Origin: an uncultured Prevotellaceae bacterium | Lineage (GTDB): Bacteria > Bacteroidota > Bacteroidia > Bacteroidales > Muribaculaceae | NCBI GenBank assembly: GCA_946409635.1 | Contig: CAMJXD010000001.1 | Coordinates: 62,001 to 126,000, forward strand | Length of the DNA: 64,000 bases | Reading direction: 5' to 3' | Shown here: positions 9,001-17,924 of the stretch, one piece after another | Layout: the number at the start of each line of letters is the position of its first letter | How positions within the stretch are numbered: position 1 is the stretch's first letter | Notes under the pieces: generated by a model | Seen by the model: the letters and a program-made list of their open reading frames with translations, nothing else | Database searches by the model: none | Told to the model about the DNA's origin: nothing | Translations under genes and position numbers: made by a program

Positions 9001-10559
9001 TGCAGCAGATAGGCAGCTATGCCGTCTCTCGTGTCAACAAGCTGCCCACCGTCACCATCCCAGCCAGTGCGACCACCGTGAGCGTCAATGCCTTCACCTA
9101 TGACCCGGCCTTGAAGTCCATCCTCGTCGCCGACGGCAACCCCAACTACACCAGTGTTGACGGCATCCTCTTCTCTAAGGACAAGAAACAGCTCATCTCC
9201 TTTGCCGACGGTTACGGCACCCAGTATACCGTTCCTGACGGCACCAAGGTCATCGGCGCCGAGGCCTTCCGCGGAGCTACGGCGCTTTCCAGCGTATCCT
9301 TGCCCAAGTATCTGAACGAAGTTGGCCGCTACGCCTTCTTTGACTGCTCGGCCCTGACGGACATCACCGTGCCTCATGGCGTGACCACCATCGGCAACTA
9401 TGCCTTCGGCAGTTGCTCAGCGATGACCCAGACCGAACTCCCCGCTACGCTCACCTCACTGGGATACCGTGTCTTCTACAACGTGCCCGACTTGACAACC
9501 CTCAAGGTCAAGGCCACCACACCGCCCACTTGCCAGACCTATTTTGACAATCACTCGGGAGAGACCCTTGAGACCTTCATGGCCGACCACTACACGGGCG
9601 TCAACCTGTTCGTTCCCCCTGGCTGCGCCCAAGCCTACCGGGCAGCCAATACCTGGAAGAAGTTCCAGAACATCAGCGAAACCGAGTTCCCCGCCGAGTT
9701 TATGCGAGGTGACGTCAACGGCGACGGTCAGGTCAACATCACCGACGCCATTGCGCTGATCAATCACTTGTCCAACAGTTCCACAATCGACATGAGCGGT
9801 GCCGACACCAACTTTGACGGTCAAGTCAACATCACCGACGTCACAGTTCTCCTCAACTACCTGCTTGGCGGCACCTGGCCACAAGCCCAGCTCGACTTGT
9901 GGTACCTCATCGGCGACAATGTGGGCTGCGAGCCGTGGGACAATCAAGGCACGGCCAGCATCGGCAGCGGTTTGCTCCCGCTTTATCCCATGGGTGAACT
10001 TGACGAGAACGGCAAGGGAACGTTCTATTACACAGGCTACTTCAACGGCACCGACGCCGTCATGCTTATCCACAACCCGGGCAAGAGGGATGACTGCTGG
10101 GGACAGAACCCCAACGGCGTCTTCTACCACGGTGGTCAAGAAATCAGTGGCATCAAGCCAGGCAGAGATGGCCATTACGTTATCATACTCAACACCGTCA
10201 CCGACCGGTTTTACTTCGTGTTTTACAGCGACTACTACGGAAACAACGTCACCTTTACACCGACCACCGTGAGCATGATAGGCTACCACAACGACTGGGA
10301 TGTCGACAACAACGACTATGACATGACGCCCCTGAATCCCTCCAAGGAGAACCACAACTGGATATTCAGGAATTTTACCGTCACGACCCGTACCGAACTC
10401 AAGTTTGTGGCCAACCACGACTGGCAGTACAACTGGGGCACCGATGCTTTCCCCTGGGGACAAGGCGAAAACAATGGCTACAATGTCCCCGTCGATCCTG
10501 GCACTTATGATGTCTATTTCAACGACATCAGGGGCGACTACCACTTCATCAAGAAGTAA
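6036..10559 (+). CDS. Giant BspA-like leucine-rich-repeat surface protein with dockerin-type pair and SusE/F-like C-terminus
   Basis: 1507-residue exported protein. Residues 1-24 form a signal peptide ending HASA. Four similar blocks follow, each opening with a beta module (for example YDFEQDGIYYQI at ~25, again near 190, 376 and 898) and then Treponema-type LRR_5 repeats built on motifs such as AF..C..L..V.IP.SV. Around residues 1225-1280 two Asp/Asn-rich calcium loops (GDVNGDGQVNITDAI and DTNFDGQVNITDVT) make a dockerin type I pair. The last ~220 residues look like two SusE/SusF-like starch-binding beta domains (IGYHNDWDVDNN, FVANHDWQYNWG). BspA proteins bind host or bacterial surface ligands; a glycan-binding tail is an inference. 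No T9SS tail is visible. Own promoter and own terminator. Confidence 0.88.
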   Translation: MNRMTFFKSLAAMLACLMAFHASAYDFEQDGIYYQIGSSGTSALVTYKDTNYNSYSGTVIIPESVTYNGNTYRVVQINPYAFKNSTELKRVVIPNSVSYVMNYAFQGCTGLTNITLPENFYTCYSYAFDGCTNLKSVICLMQSPVSWNATNFPASVLQNATLYVPKGRKSTYQANTGCLGSFTNIEEISCDFVQDAIFYKDLGNDQAEVTYAKRFAEDYSGDITIPSTVTNNGTTYTVTSVGNEAFYDLDHLNSVQIPSTVNKISNYAFYDCTWLTSVNIPEGVTSINYCSFSMCSTLSSINIPSSVTWIAQGAFNYCYNLNNITCKAPEPPECAAESAFYTGTYTSATLNVPSNAVTKYQEADVWKKFSNITGKDYDFALNGIYYNITSTSTVEVTYKDKNYNYYSGSVSIPSSVTIDGTTYTVTGIGAHAFRQSPNLTAVSIPSTVTYLGYAAFVQCTSLASIYLPNSVNSIDVFCFQSCTALTNVRLSPSITALPRQCFTYCSALQTIAIPASVTEIGPFAFYECSALTNANLARGVQVIYPSAFSYCTSLTQVTIPSSVTEIMGNIFNGCSALQTISVNSANTHYRAIDGVLFSYAADTLIAYPNMHAQVYEIPSTAIAIGESAFGSCNNLTSVTMPQGLRFIDNHAFTACENLQEAVLPQSLEYIGYGAFNGCSQLSAVTIPAAVHYIGSAAFASCTSLSAIDVDPANANFLSDHGVLYTGDGHKLIQYPCARPDKHYSVLNSTDSIGDHAFAYSTAIKSVYLPQSLKDLGYQPFVATSLERVVIDEGLEVIPQYAFYDSEFLQSVYLPSTIKTIEPMAFVYTFSLSDLTIAVNGTAPSINDQTFYGAAYDTPTQSFNIYVPSGMASQYSGKDSWMDQYGTFLNIEPLASGTTFTVDTLNYQVSDNLLNATLTGVTSKTFKDPGIPPKVAHQGNLCTVNMIKDHAFAYCYSMVRAEIPFTVNKIDSYCFYDSRNISKFIMHEGLQQIGSYAVSRVNKLPTVTIPASATTVSVNAFTYDPALKSILVADGNPNYTSVDGILFSKDKKQLISFADGYGTQYTVPDGTKVIGAEAFRGATALSSVSLPKYLNEVGRYAFFDCSALTDITVPHGVTTIGNYAFGSCSAMTQTELPATLTSLGYRVFYNVPDLTTLKVKATTPPTCQTYFDNHSGETLETFMADHYTGVNLFVPPGCAQAYRAANTWKKFQNISETEFPAEFMRGDVNGDGQVNITDAIALINHLSNSSTIDMSGADTNFDGQVNITDVTVLLNYLLGGTWPQAQLDLWYLIGDNVGCEPWDNQGTASIGSGLLPLYPMGELDENGKGTFYYTGYFNGTDAVMLIHNPGKRDDCWGQNPNGVFYHGGQEISGIKPGRDGHYVIILNTVTDRFYFVFYSDYYGNNVTFTPTTVSMIGYHNDWDVDNNDYDMTPLNPSKENHNWIFRNFTVTTRTELKFVANHDWQYNWGTDAFPWGQGENNGYNVPVDPGTYDVYFNDIRGDYHFIKK

Positions 10560-10577
10560 CCGGCTTTATCAACAATC

Positions 10578-10610
10578 GAGGGCGTTACATAGCTAGCGCC
10601 CTCTTTTTTT
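10578..10610 (+). terminator. Rho-independent terminator
   Basis: GAGGGCG (10578-10584) pairs with CGCCCTC (10597-10603), 12-nt loop, followed by seven T residues. It ends the BspA-like gene 18 bases after its stop. Confidence 0.85.
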
Positions 10611-10678
10611 GCACCTCAAAAAAAACATTACTTTTTAAATAATGTCCCTTTTGTGGCTCCAGTTTGAACAAAAACGCG

Positions 10679-10686
10679 TATCTTTG
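10679..10686 (+). promoter_or_regulatory. Candidate -7 box of the GSCFA-murF operon
   Basis: TATCTTTG matches TAnnTTTG, 34 bases before the GSCFA ATG. The nearest TTTG sequences upstream are 12 or 25 bases away, so the -33 element is not clear. Confidence 0.45.
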
Positions 10687-10720
10687 TGAGTTTAAACAAC
10701 CATTCTTGTAAGTTTCAGTC

Positions 10721-11701
10721 ATGGAGTTCAGGACGACAGTAAAGACGGGCGAGAACCGCGCCTGGCTGCATCACAGCGACAGCGTGATGCTGCTCGGCTC
10801 GTGCTTCAGCGACAACATTGGCGGCAAGTTGAACGGGGCACTCATCAATGCATCGGTCAACCCTATGGGCACCCTGTACAACCCCATGAGCATCGACCGT
10901 GCCGTGCAACGACTCATCGAGTGCCGCCCCGTAGCCGGACAAGACTTGTTTATGCAAGGCGGCGTGTGGAACAGCTTTGACTTCCACTCGCGGCATTCCA
11001 TGCCCGACAAACAGGCGACCATCGACCGCATGAACCAGCGCATCGTTGCCGGTCACGACTGCTTGCGGCACGCTCAGCTGCTCACCATCACCATGGGCAC
11101 AGCCATCGTCTATCGGCTCAAGTCCACCGGCGAAGTCGTCGCCAACTGCCACAAGGTGCCGCAACACGAGTTTGAGCGCAAGATGGCCACCGTCGGCGAG
11201 ATGGCCGAGGTCATCGCGGGCATGCTCGCTGCGCTTCACACATTCAACCCCGACCTGCACGTCATCCTCACCGTCAGCCCCATCAGACATGTGGCCGATG
11301 GGCTCGACGTCAATTCGCTCAGCAAGGCCTCGCTGCGCGTCGCCATCCATCAGGTCATGGCACGCCACAGCGACTATTGCGACTATTTCCCGGCCTACGA
11401 GATTATGGTCGACGACCTGCGCGACTACCGCTTCTATGCCAGCGACATGGTGCATCCCAGCGACGTCGCCGTCGAGTACATCTGGCAAGCTTTTCAGGCT
11501 ACCTATCTCGACGACCGCAGCGCACTCGCAGTCTCCCGCTGCGAGCGCATCCACAAGCGGCTGCAACACAGGCCCATGAGCGCCAACCGCGAGACCGTCG
11601 AGCGCTTCAACAACGACACGGCCAGCGTGGTGCGTAACCTCATCAAGGAATATCCCTATCTGGCCCGGCATCCCGAGCTGCTCAAGGTACTTGATCACTG
11701 A
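10721..11701 (+). CDS. GSCFA family protein
   Basis: 326-residue protein of the GSCFA family, named after the motif seen here as LGSCFSDNIGG (about residues 25-35). The family is SGNH-hydrolase-like, so the Ser in GSCF may be the nucleophile, but activity is unproven. Further family features are the block VNPMGTLYNP and the late DMVHPSDVAVEYIW, which resembles an SGNH block V Asp-x-x-His. No signal peptide. It lies 39 bases upstream of murF-alr, a neighbour pairing common in Bacteroidota, which hints at a cell-envelope role (inference). Confidence 0.88.
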   Translation: MEFRTTVKTGENRAWLHHSDSVMLLGSCFSDNIGGKLNGALINASVNPMGTLYNPMSIDRAVQRLIECRPVAGQDLFMQGGVWNSFDFHSRHSMPDKQATIDRMNQRIVAGHDCLRHAQLLTITMGTAIVYRLKSTGEVVANCHKVPQHEFERKMATVGEMAEVIAGMLAALHTFNPDLHVILTVSPIRHVADGLDVNSLSKASLRVAIHQVMARHSDYCDYFPAYEIMVDDLRDYRFYASDMVHPSDVAVEYIWQAFQATYLDDRSALAVSRCERIHKRLQHRPMSANRETVERFNNDTASVVRNLIKEYPYLARHPELLKVLDH

Positions 11702-11740
11702 AACCCATCCAGCTAAAACCAAGAAAACAAGAACTAGCCA

Positions 11741-14230
11741 ATGAACTACTCGATAACCGAAATATACAACGTTCTGGAAGTGACCGGCGGACAGATCATC
11801 GACGAGGATGCCATCGTCAGCCAGCTGCTCACCGACTCGCGCTCGCTCACCTCGCCCCGCGAGACCATCTTCTTCGCCTTGCGCACCGAGGGCGGCGACG
11901 GACATAACTTTATCCCCGACCTCTATGACAAGGGCGTCCGCAACTTTGTCGTCGCCAGCGACTACTATGCGCTGCCCGAGTGCGCCGGAGCCAACTATAT
12001 CGCCGTCGAGTCACCGCTCGACGCGCTACAGGCCCTCGCCACCTACCACCGGCGCCGTTTCCGTGAGCTTCCCGTCATCGCCATCACGGGCAGCCGTGGC
12101 AAGACCACCGTCAAGGAGTGGCTCTTCCAGCTTCTCAAGGACGACTACCGCATCGTGAGGTCGCCGCGCAGCTACAATTCTCAGATTGGCGTACCCCTGT
12201 CGTTGTGGGACATCGACAACAACACCGACCTGGCCATCATCGAGGCCGGAATTTCCACCACCGGCGAGATGGACAACCTCCAGTCCATGATCAGGCCCAC
12301 CATTGGCATCATCACCAACCTGGGCAGCGAGCACAACGACGGTTTCGCCTCCATGGAGCAAAAGGCCCAGGAGAAGGCCAAGATCCTGTTCAACTGCGAG
12401 TGCATCGTCTATTGTGCCGACGACCCGCTGGTGACCCACACCATCGACCCGCTCGTCGAGAGCGACGTGGCCATCGGCATGTCGTGGTCGCGCAACCACT
12501 GCGATGCGCCCTTGCAAGTCGACGGCACCGACCGCACGGACAACGCCACCACCCTGCGATACACGTTCGACGGCGTGTCATCCTCGGTCACACTCCCCTT
12601 CACCGCCGACCGCGACCTGGACAATGCCATCACTTGCCTGGCAGTGCTGCTCCACCTGGGCATCGAGCGCGACACCATCGCCAGCCGCATCGCCCAGCTC
12701 ACGCCCGTAGGCACACGGCTCAACGTCATTGAGGGCGTCAACGACTGCACCGTCATCGTCGACAGCTACACCAGCGACTACAACTCGCTCACGCCGGCGC
12801 TCAACTTCATGACCCGCCGAGCCGGCAACCGCCCCTGTACGGTCATCCTCAGCGACCTGAGCAACGAGAGCTACAGCGACGATGAGCTGTACATCCGCGT
12901 CAGCGAGCTGCTCAAGGCCAAGCGCGTCAACCGTCTCATCGGCATCGGCAAGGACATGTGCCGCTATCAGCGATACTTTGCCGACGTGCCCCAGTCCCAC
13001 TTCTTCGACGACACCCAGGAGTTCATCAGCCACTTCGCCAAGGGCGACTTCGACGACGAGACCATCCTCATCAAGGGTGACCCGCGATTCGGCTTCAGCC
13101 AGATCATCAACCTGCTCGAGGCCAAGCAGCACATCACCGTCATGGAGGTCGACCTCAACGCCCTGTCACACAACTTCAAGTTCTTCAAGTCACTCATCAA
13201 GCCGGGCACCAAGACAATCGGCATGGTCAAGGCAAGCGGTTACGGTGCCGGCAGCTATGAGATTGCCAAGACGCTGCAAGACTGTGGATGCGACTACCTC
13301 GCCGTAGCCGTGCAGGACGAGGGCGTCGAGCTGCGCAAGGCCAGCATCACAATGCCGGTCATCGTCCTCAACCCCAACGGCGTCAACTACAAGGCCATGT
13401 TCCAGTATCACCTCGAGCCCGAGCTCTACAGTCTGGACATGGCACGTGACCTCATCCGCGAGGGCAAGCGATATGGCGTCCACGGCTTCCCGGTGCACAT
13501 CAAGGTCGACAGCGGCATGCATCGCCTGGGATTCACCCGCCAGCAGCTGCCCGACCTCATCGACCTGCTCAAGCAACAGGACGTGGTAACGCCCCAGTCG
13601 GTGTTCACCCACCTGTGCGTCGCCGATGAGCCCGACCAGGACGAGTACACCATGTCTCAGTTTGACTATTTCGACGCATGCAGCGACATGCTCCAGCAGG
13701 CGTTCGACCACCACATCATGCGCCATGCGCTCAACACGAGCGGCATCGTCCGCTTCCCCGACCACCAGTACGACATGGTGCGCATCGGCATCGGGCTCTA
13801 TGGCATCCGCACCCTGCTTGACGGCAGCGAGGATGCGCTCATGCCCGTGTCGGCACTGCGCTCCATCATCATCAGCATCAAGGAGTGGCCCGCAGGCACT
13901 ACCGTGGGTTACGGCCGGCACGGCGTGTTGCAGCGCGACAGCCGCATCGCCACCGTCAACATCGGCTATGCCGACGGCTTTGACCGCCACTTTGGCAACG
14001 GACGGGTGAGCATGTGGGTCGGCGGCAAGCTCTGCCCCACCGTGGGCAACGTGTGCATGGATGCCGTGATGATTGACGTCACCGACGTCCCCTGCAAGAC
14101 GGGCGACACGGTCGAGATCTTCGGCGAACACGTGCCCGTTGAGCAACTGAGCGAGGCTCGCGGCACCATCCCCTACGAGATTCTCACCAGCGTGTCGCCG
14201 CGTGTCAAGCGTGTTTACTATCGTGAATGA
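11741..14230 (+). CDS. murF-alr: Bifunctional UDP-MurNAc-tripeptide:D-Ala-D-Ala ligase / alanine racemase
   Basis: 829-residue natural fusion. Residues ~1-455 are MurF, which adds D-Ala-D-Ala to the UDP-MurNAc tripeptide using ATP; the P-loop is TGSRGKTTVKE (about residue 115). Residues ~460-829 are a fold-type III PLP alanine racemase: the PLP lysine is Lys497 in MVKASGYG, the second catalytic Tyr is in TTVGYGRHG, and NIGYADGFDR and GNVCMDAVMID are family blocks. The fusion supplies D-Ala and uses its dipeptide in one protein and is usual for Bacteroidota. The next gene starts 7 bases after its stop, so these genes are cotranscribed. Confidence 0.95.
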   Translation: MNYSITEIYNVLEVTGGQIIDEDAIVSQLLTDSRSLTSPRETIFFALRTEGGDGHNFIPDLYDKGVRNFVVASDYYALPECAGANYIAVESPLDALQALATYHRRRFRELPVIAITGSRGKTTVKEWLFQLLKDDYRIVRSPRSYNSQIGVPLSLWDIDNNTDLAIIEAGISTTGEMDNLQSMIRPTIGIITNLGSEHNDGFASMEQKAQEKAKILFNCECIVYCADDPLVTHTIDPLVESDVAIGMSWSRNHCDAPLQVDGTDRTDNATTLRYTFDGVSSSVTLPFTADRDLDNAITCLAVLLHLGIERDTIASRIAQLTPVGTRLNVIEGVNDCTVIVDSYTSDYNSLTPALNFMTRRAGNRPCTVILSDLSNESYSDDELYIRVSELLKAKRVNRLIGIGKDMCRYQRYFADVPQSHFFDDTQEFISHFAKGDFDDETILIKGDPRFGFSQIINLLEAKQHITVMEVDLNALSHNFKFFKSLIKPGTKTIGMVKASGYGAGSYEIAKTLQDCGCDYLAVAVQDEGVELRKASITMPVIVLNPNGVNYKAMFQYHLEPELYSLDMARDLIREGKRYGVHGFPVHIKVDSGMHRLGFTRQQLPDLIDLLKQQDVVTPQSVFTHLCVADEPDQDEYTMSQFDYFDACSDMLQQAFDHHIMRHALNTSGIVRFPDHQYDMVRIGIGLYGIRTLLDGSEDALMPVSALRSIIISIKEWPAGTTVGYGRHGVLQRDSRIATVNIGYADGFDRHFGNGRVSMWVGGKLCPTVGNVCMDAVMIDVTDVPCKTGDTVEIFGEHVPVEQLSEARGTIPYEILTSVSPRVKRVYYRE

Positions 14231-14237
14231 CAACACT

Positions 14238-15395
14238 ATGAGAAAGTGCGTTTCTATATGCTTGCTCGTGGCCCTCATGGCCTGCTGCTCCCTGACCGGG
14301 TTCAGCCAGGACATCGTGGCTGGCGGCATCTACTATAATATCATCAGCGACACCCAGGTGGCTGTCGCTCCGGCATGTGTCGACGGTGCCAACCGCTACG
14401 AGGGTTGCATCATTCTGCCCGAGCGCGTCTACTGCGACGGCGTGAACTACGACGTCGCTGCCATTGCGCCGAGGGCCTTCTGGCAGTCGGCCGTCACCCA
14501 GGTGCAGATTCCCAACAGCGTGACGATGATCGGCGAGGCAGCGTTTGCCGACGCCGAGTCGTTGACCGACATCACCCTGCCGCTAGGGCTCACGGCCGTC
14601 AGCCGCTACATGCTGGCCGGCACCGCTGTCACCAATGTCGCCCTGCCCGAGGGCGTGACCGAAATCGGCATGGGGGCCTTTGAGGACTGCTCCAGCCTTC
14701 GCTCTGTCTTCCTGCCGGCATCGCTGCGGCGCATCGGCGACAGAGCCTTCAGTTACTGCTCACTGCTCAACGAGGTCTATAGCGATGCCACCCATGCACC
14801 AGCACTCTCGGGCCTCCCCTTCGAGGACTGCCACGACATCAGCGTCATGCTCCCCGACGAGGCGACCTGTAACCGCTATCGTCAACAGGGATGGGACGAC
14901 GAGGACCTGTTCTCACTCTGGGTCGACGAGGGACTGGCCGTGCTTCCGGCCATCCAGCAGGAGGACTATGGACAGAGCTGGACTGCCGTCTCGTTGAGCC
15001 ACGGCATGGCCTACAAGATTTATGGCCCCGACGGCTACCTCACGGCCATCACCGCCGCCAGCCGTTACTTCCTGCCCATCGGCGCTGCCAGCACCGAGTA
15101 TCTGGTGGTGCCCACCACCATGATGCGCGACGAGGAGGACCTCCAGCTCGTGGCCACTGCCCAGCCTACAGCCATCGAGGAGATTGACCAGGAACCGATT
15201 GACCAGCCGTCCATACTGGGCATCGACGGCACCATCTACGTCACCAACTCGCGCGAGCAGTGGGTCTACATCTATGACATGTACGGCAACCTGTGGTACC
15301 GTCGCCCCTGTGTCAACATCGGCGTCAGCCTCCCGGGGCCGTCCATCTACATCGTGCGCGTGGGCAATATGGTGCGCAAAGTAATGCTGAACTGA
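14238..15395 (+). CDS. Small BspA-like LRR exported protein with T9SS-like C-terminal tail
   Basis: 385 residues. A signal peptide (MRKCVSICLLVALMACCSL) is followed by one beta module (VAGGIYYNIISDTQ) and about five LRR_5 repeats (for example VTQVQIPNSVTMIGEAAF). The C-terminal ~60 residues (VYIYDMYGNLWYRR, IYIVRVGNMVRKVMLN) look like a type A type IX secretion sorting domain. I chose the ATG at 14238; the longer in-frame ORF from 14202 would overlap murF-alr. It sits between murF-alr (7-base gap) and tadA (2-base gap), an unusual place for a surface adhesin. Ligand unknown. Confidence 0.82.
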   Translation: MRKCVSICLLVALMACCSLTGFSQDIVAGGIYYNIISDTQVAVAPACVDGANRYEGCIILPERVYCDGVNYDVAAIAPRAFWQSAVTQVQIPNSVTMIGEAAFADAESLTDITLPLGLTAVSRYMLAGTAVTNVALPEGVTEIGMGAFEDCSSLRSVFLPASLRRIGDRAFSYCSLLNEVYSDATHAPALSGLPFEDCHDISVMLPDEATCNRYRQQGWDDEDLFSLWVDEGLAVLPAIQQEDYGQSWTAVSLSHGMAYKIYGPDGYLTAITAASRYFLPIGAASTEYLVVPTTMMRDEEDLQLVATAQPTAIEEIDQEPIDQPSILGIDGTIYVTNSREQWVYIYDMYGNLWYRRPCVNIGVSLPGPSIYIVRVGNMVRKVMLN

Positions 15396-15397
15396 TC

Positions 15398-15850
15398 ATG
15401 TTGAACAAGGAAGACATCGATATCAAGTACATGCGCATGGCCCTCGACGAGGCCCACCGTGCGCTCGAGCGCGACGAGGTACCCATCGGCGCCGTCATCG
15501 TGTGCAAGGGACGCGTCATCGGCCGCGGCCACAACCTCACCGAGGCCCTGACCGATGTCACCGCCCATGCCGAGATGCAGGCCATCACGGCAGCGGCCTC
15601 GACCCTGGGCGGCAAGTACCTCACCGACTGCACCCTGTATGTCACCGTCGAGCCCTGCCTGATGTGTGCCGGAGCCCTGGCATGGAGCCAGATTCCGCGC
15701 ATCGTCTATGGCGCCAGCGACGACAAGCGTGGCTACCACACGATGTGCACCGCCCCCTTCCACCCCAAGACGGTGGTCACGGGCGGCATCCTCGCCGACG
15801 AGTGCGCCAAACTGATGACCGACTTCTTCAAGAAAAAAAGGGTAAAATAG
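15398..15850 (+). CDS. tadA: tRNA-specific adenosine deaminase
   Basis: 150-residue zinc deaminase that converts A34 to inosine in tRNA-Arg(ACG). The zinc and catalytic motifs are HAEMQAI (His and the proton-shuttle Glu) and EPCLMCAGAL (two Cys ligands). Length is normal. The start at 15398 lies two bases after the preceding gene's stop; the longer frame upstream is only overlap. Neighbouring proteins of the CDA superfamily (cytidine or guanine deaminase) are possible, but the ALAW and RIVYGASD context fits TadA. Confidence 0.93.
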   Translation: MLNKEDIDIKYMRMALDEAHRALERDEVPIGAVIVCKGRVIGRGHNLTEALTDVTAHAEMQAITAAASTLGGKYLTDCTLYVTVEPCLMCAGALAWSQIPRIVYGASDDKRGYHTMCTAPFHPKTVVTGGILADECAKLMTDFFKKKRVK

Positions 15851-15902
15851 GGACGGTTCTTTTGATGTAAAAAACCAGCTAACGGATCAATAATATTAAG
15901 AA

Positions 15903-16847
15903 ATGATGAAAAAGACCATACTATTACCGCTGACGCTGATTGCAGCCATGTTATTCTTGGCCACCACAGCATGTGCCCACCCGACACCCAAGGCTGACGA
16001 GGGCACCGAGATGGCCGTGACCGACATGAGCACCCTCTTAGCCGACACCATCGAGGTGAAGAGCCAGGCGATGGGCCGCACCATCAAGAATGTGGTCATC
16101 AAGCCCGAGTATTATATCACCTATAATCAGAACGCACGATTCCCCGTGCTCTACCTGCTCCATGGGGCCGACGGCTGCTACAGTGACTGGTCAAAGAAGA
16201 CCGACCTTCATCGGCTGGCCGACCAGTACAATGTCATCATCGTGTGCCCCGACGGGCAAGACAGCTGGTACTTTGACTCGCCCATCGACCCCACAATGCA
16301 GTTCGAGACCTACGTCAGCAAGGAGCTGGTCTCCTATATCGACAGCCACTATCGCTCCTATGCCAACCGCTACATGCGCGCCATCACAGGCCTGAGCATG
16401 GGCGGCCACGGGGCGCTGTTCCTGGCTTTTCGCCACCCCGACGTGTTCTGGTCCTGCGGCAGCATGAGTGGCAACATGGACATCACCCAGTTCAGTGACC
16501 GCTGGCACATCAGGGCTCGGCTGGGCGACTACGAGAACAACAGCCAGCGCTGGCATGACCACGCCGTGTGCAACCAGCTCGAACGGGTCAAGGCCAGCGA
16601 CCTGAAGCCAGCCCAGAACATCATCATCGACGACGGACTCAACGACATCTTCATCAAGAACAACATCGCCCTGCACGACAAAATGGTAGAGATGGGCATA
16701 GACCACGATTTCACCGTGCGCCCGGGCCGACACAGCTGGACCTACTGGGTCAATTCGCTCGACTACCACATGATGTTCTTTGACAAGGCTTTTCATCGTG
16801 GAGCTGAATTATTGAGGAAAGAGGCTCAATCAAACGTCAACAACTAA
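15903..16847 (+). CDS. Exported esterase of the esterase D/tributyrin esterase family
   Basis: 314-residue alpha/beta hydrolase. The N-terminal hydrophobic segment (about residues 4-24) ends in TTACAHP, which could be a weak lipobox or a signal peptidase I site. The oxyanion-loop region is LLHGADGCYSDW and the nucleophile elbow is GLSMGGHG (Ser near residue 165). The C-terminal catalytic His is in GRHSW. Family members cleave acyl esters, including acetyl or feruloyl groups on polysaccharides; the substrate here is unknown. It lies 52 bases after tadA and 25 before ansA. Confidence 0.82.
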   Translation: MMKKTILLPLTLIAAMLFLATTACAHPTPKADEGTEMAVTDMSTLLADTIEVKSQAMGRTIKNVVIKPEYYITYNQNARFPVLYLLHGADGCYSDWSKKTDLHRLADQYNVIIVCPDGQDSWYFDSPIDPTMQFETYVSKELVSYIDSHYRSYANRYMRAITGLSMGGHGALFLAFRHPDVFWSCGSMSGNMDITQFSDRWHIRARLGDYENNSQRWHDHAVCNQLERVKASDLKPAQNIIIDDGLNDIFIKNNIALHDKMVEMGIDHDFTVRPGRHSWTYWVNSLDYHMMFFDKAFHRGAELLRKEAQSNVNN

Positions 16848-16872
16848 CCCTGATATACCGTTAACACTAACT

Positions 16873-17904
16873 ATGAGACGACCTAAAATACTGATTATCT
16901 ATACCGGCGGAACCATCGGCATGATCGAGAATCCCGAGACCCGTGCCCTGCAACCGTTTGACTTCTCGCACCTGATGGACAACGTGCCCAAGGTCAAGAA
17001 GCTGGACTATGACATCGACAACATCCAGTTCGACCCGCCCATCGACAGCAGCAACATGGACCCCGGCCACTGGCGGGACATTGCGCTCACCATCGAGGAG
17101 AAGTATGACTTCTACGACGGGTTTGTCGTCCTGCATGGCACCGACACCATGGCTTTCACGGCATCGGCCCTGAGCTTCATGCTCGAGAACCTGAGCAAGC
17201 CCGTCATCATCACGGGCTCACAGTTGCCCATCGGCGAGGTGCGCACCGACGGCGAGGAGAACCTCATCACCGCACTCCAGGTGGCAGCGGCTATTGATGA
17301 GAAAGGTCGCCCCCGAGTCCAGGAAGTCGCCATCCTGTTTGAGAACTACCTGTGGCGCGGTAACCGGGCCACCAAGATGAGCGCCGACAACTTCAACGCC
17401 TTCAAGAGCTTCAACTACCCCGAGCTGGCCGAGATAGGCCTCGACATCGAGTATAACGAGACGAGCTTGAGAAGGATGCCCCCACGACCGCTCAAGGTGT
17501 GCACCGACATGGACCAGGGCGTCATGTTCCTCGAACTCAACCCCGGCATGACCGAGCAGACGCTCGACTACCTGCTGCACACGCCGGGCATCAAGGGCAT
17601 CGTCCTCAAGACCTACGGTGCCGGCAACACGCCCAACCACCCCTGGTTCATCAAGTGCATCAAGGAGGCCGTGGAGCGCGGCATGGTCATCGTCAACGTC
17701 ACCCAGTGTGTCAATGGCGGAGTGAACTGCACGCTCTATGAGACGGGAAAGACCCTGCTCGACGCGGGGGTCATCAGCGGGGCCGACATGACCAGCGAGG
17801 CTGCCATCACCAAGCTGATGTTCCTCTTCGGCATGCGCTACTCGCCCAGCATGGTCAAGAAATACATGGTGAGCGACCTGTGCGGCGAGCTCACCACCCC
17901 CTGA
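16873..17904 (+). CDS. ansA: Type I (cytosolic) L-asparaginase
   Basis: 343 residues, matching AnsA-type enzymes that hydrolyse asparagine to aspartate and ammonia. The two active-site threonine blocks are plain: IYTGGTIGMI near the N-terminus and LHGTDTMAFTASAL around residue 85. No signal peptide, so cytosolic. The catalytic lysine region is in the ITGSQLPIG neighbourhood and the C-terminal domain contains KTYGAGNTP. It is 25 bases after the esterase gene and 20 before the DUF4253 gene. Confidence 0.95.
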   Translation: MRRPKILIIYTGGTIGMIENPETRALQPFDFSHLMDNVPKVKKLDYDIDNIQFDPPIDSSNMDPGHWRDIALTIEEKYDFYDGFVVLHGTDTMAFTASALSFMLENLSKPVIITGSQLPIGEVRTDGEENLITALQVAAAIDEKGRPRVQEVAILFENYLWRGNRATKMSADNFNAFKSFNYPELAEIGLDIEYNETSLRRMPPRPLKVCTDMDQGVMFLELNPGMTEQTLDYLLHTPGIKGIVLKTYGAGNTPNHPWFIKCIKEAVERGMVIVNVTQCVNGGVNCTLYETGKTLLDAGVISGADMTSEAAITKLMFLFGMRYSPSMVKKYMVSDLCGELTTP

Positions 17905-17924
17905 ACCCACCTCAAGCCTGAAGC

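Noticed and set aside
15903-15980. Certain lipoprotein signal on the esterase
   Set aside because: The candidate lipobox TTAC lacks the usual Leu at -3, so I leave the signal type open.
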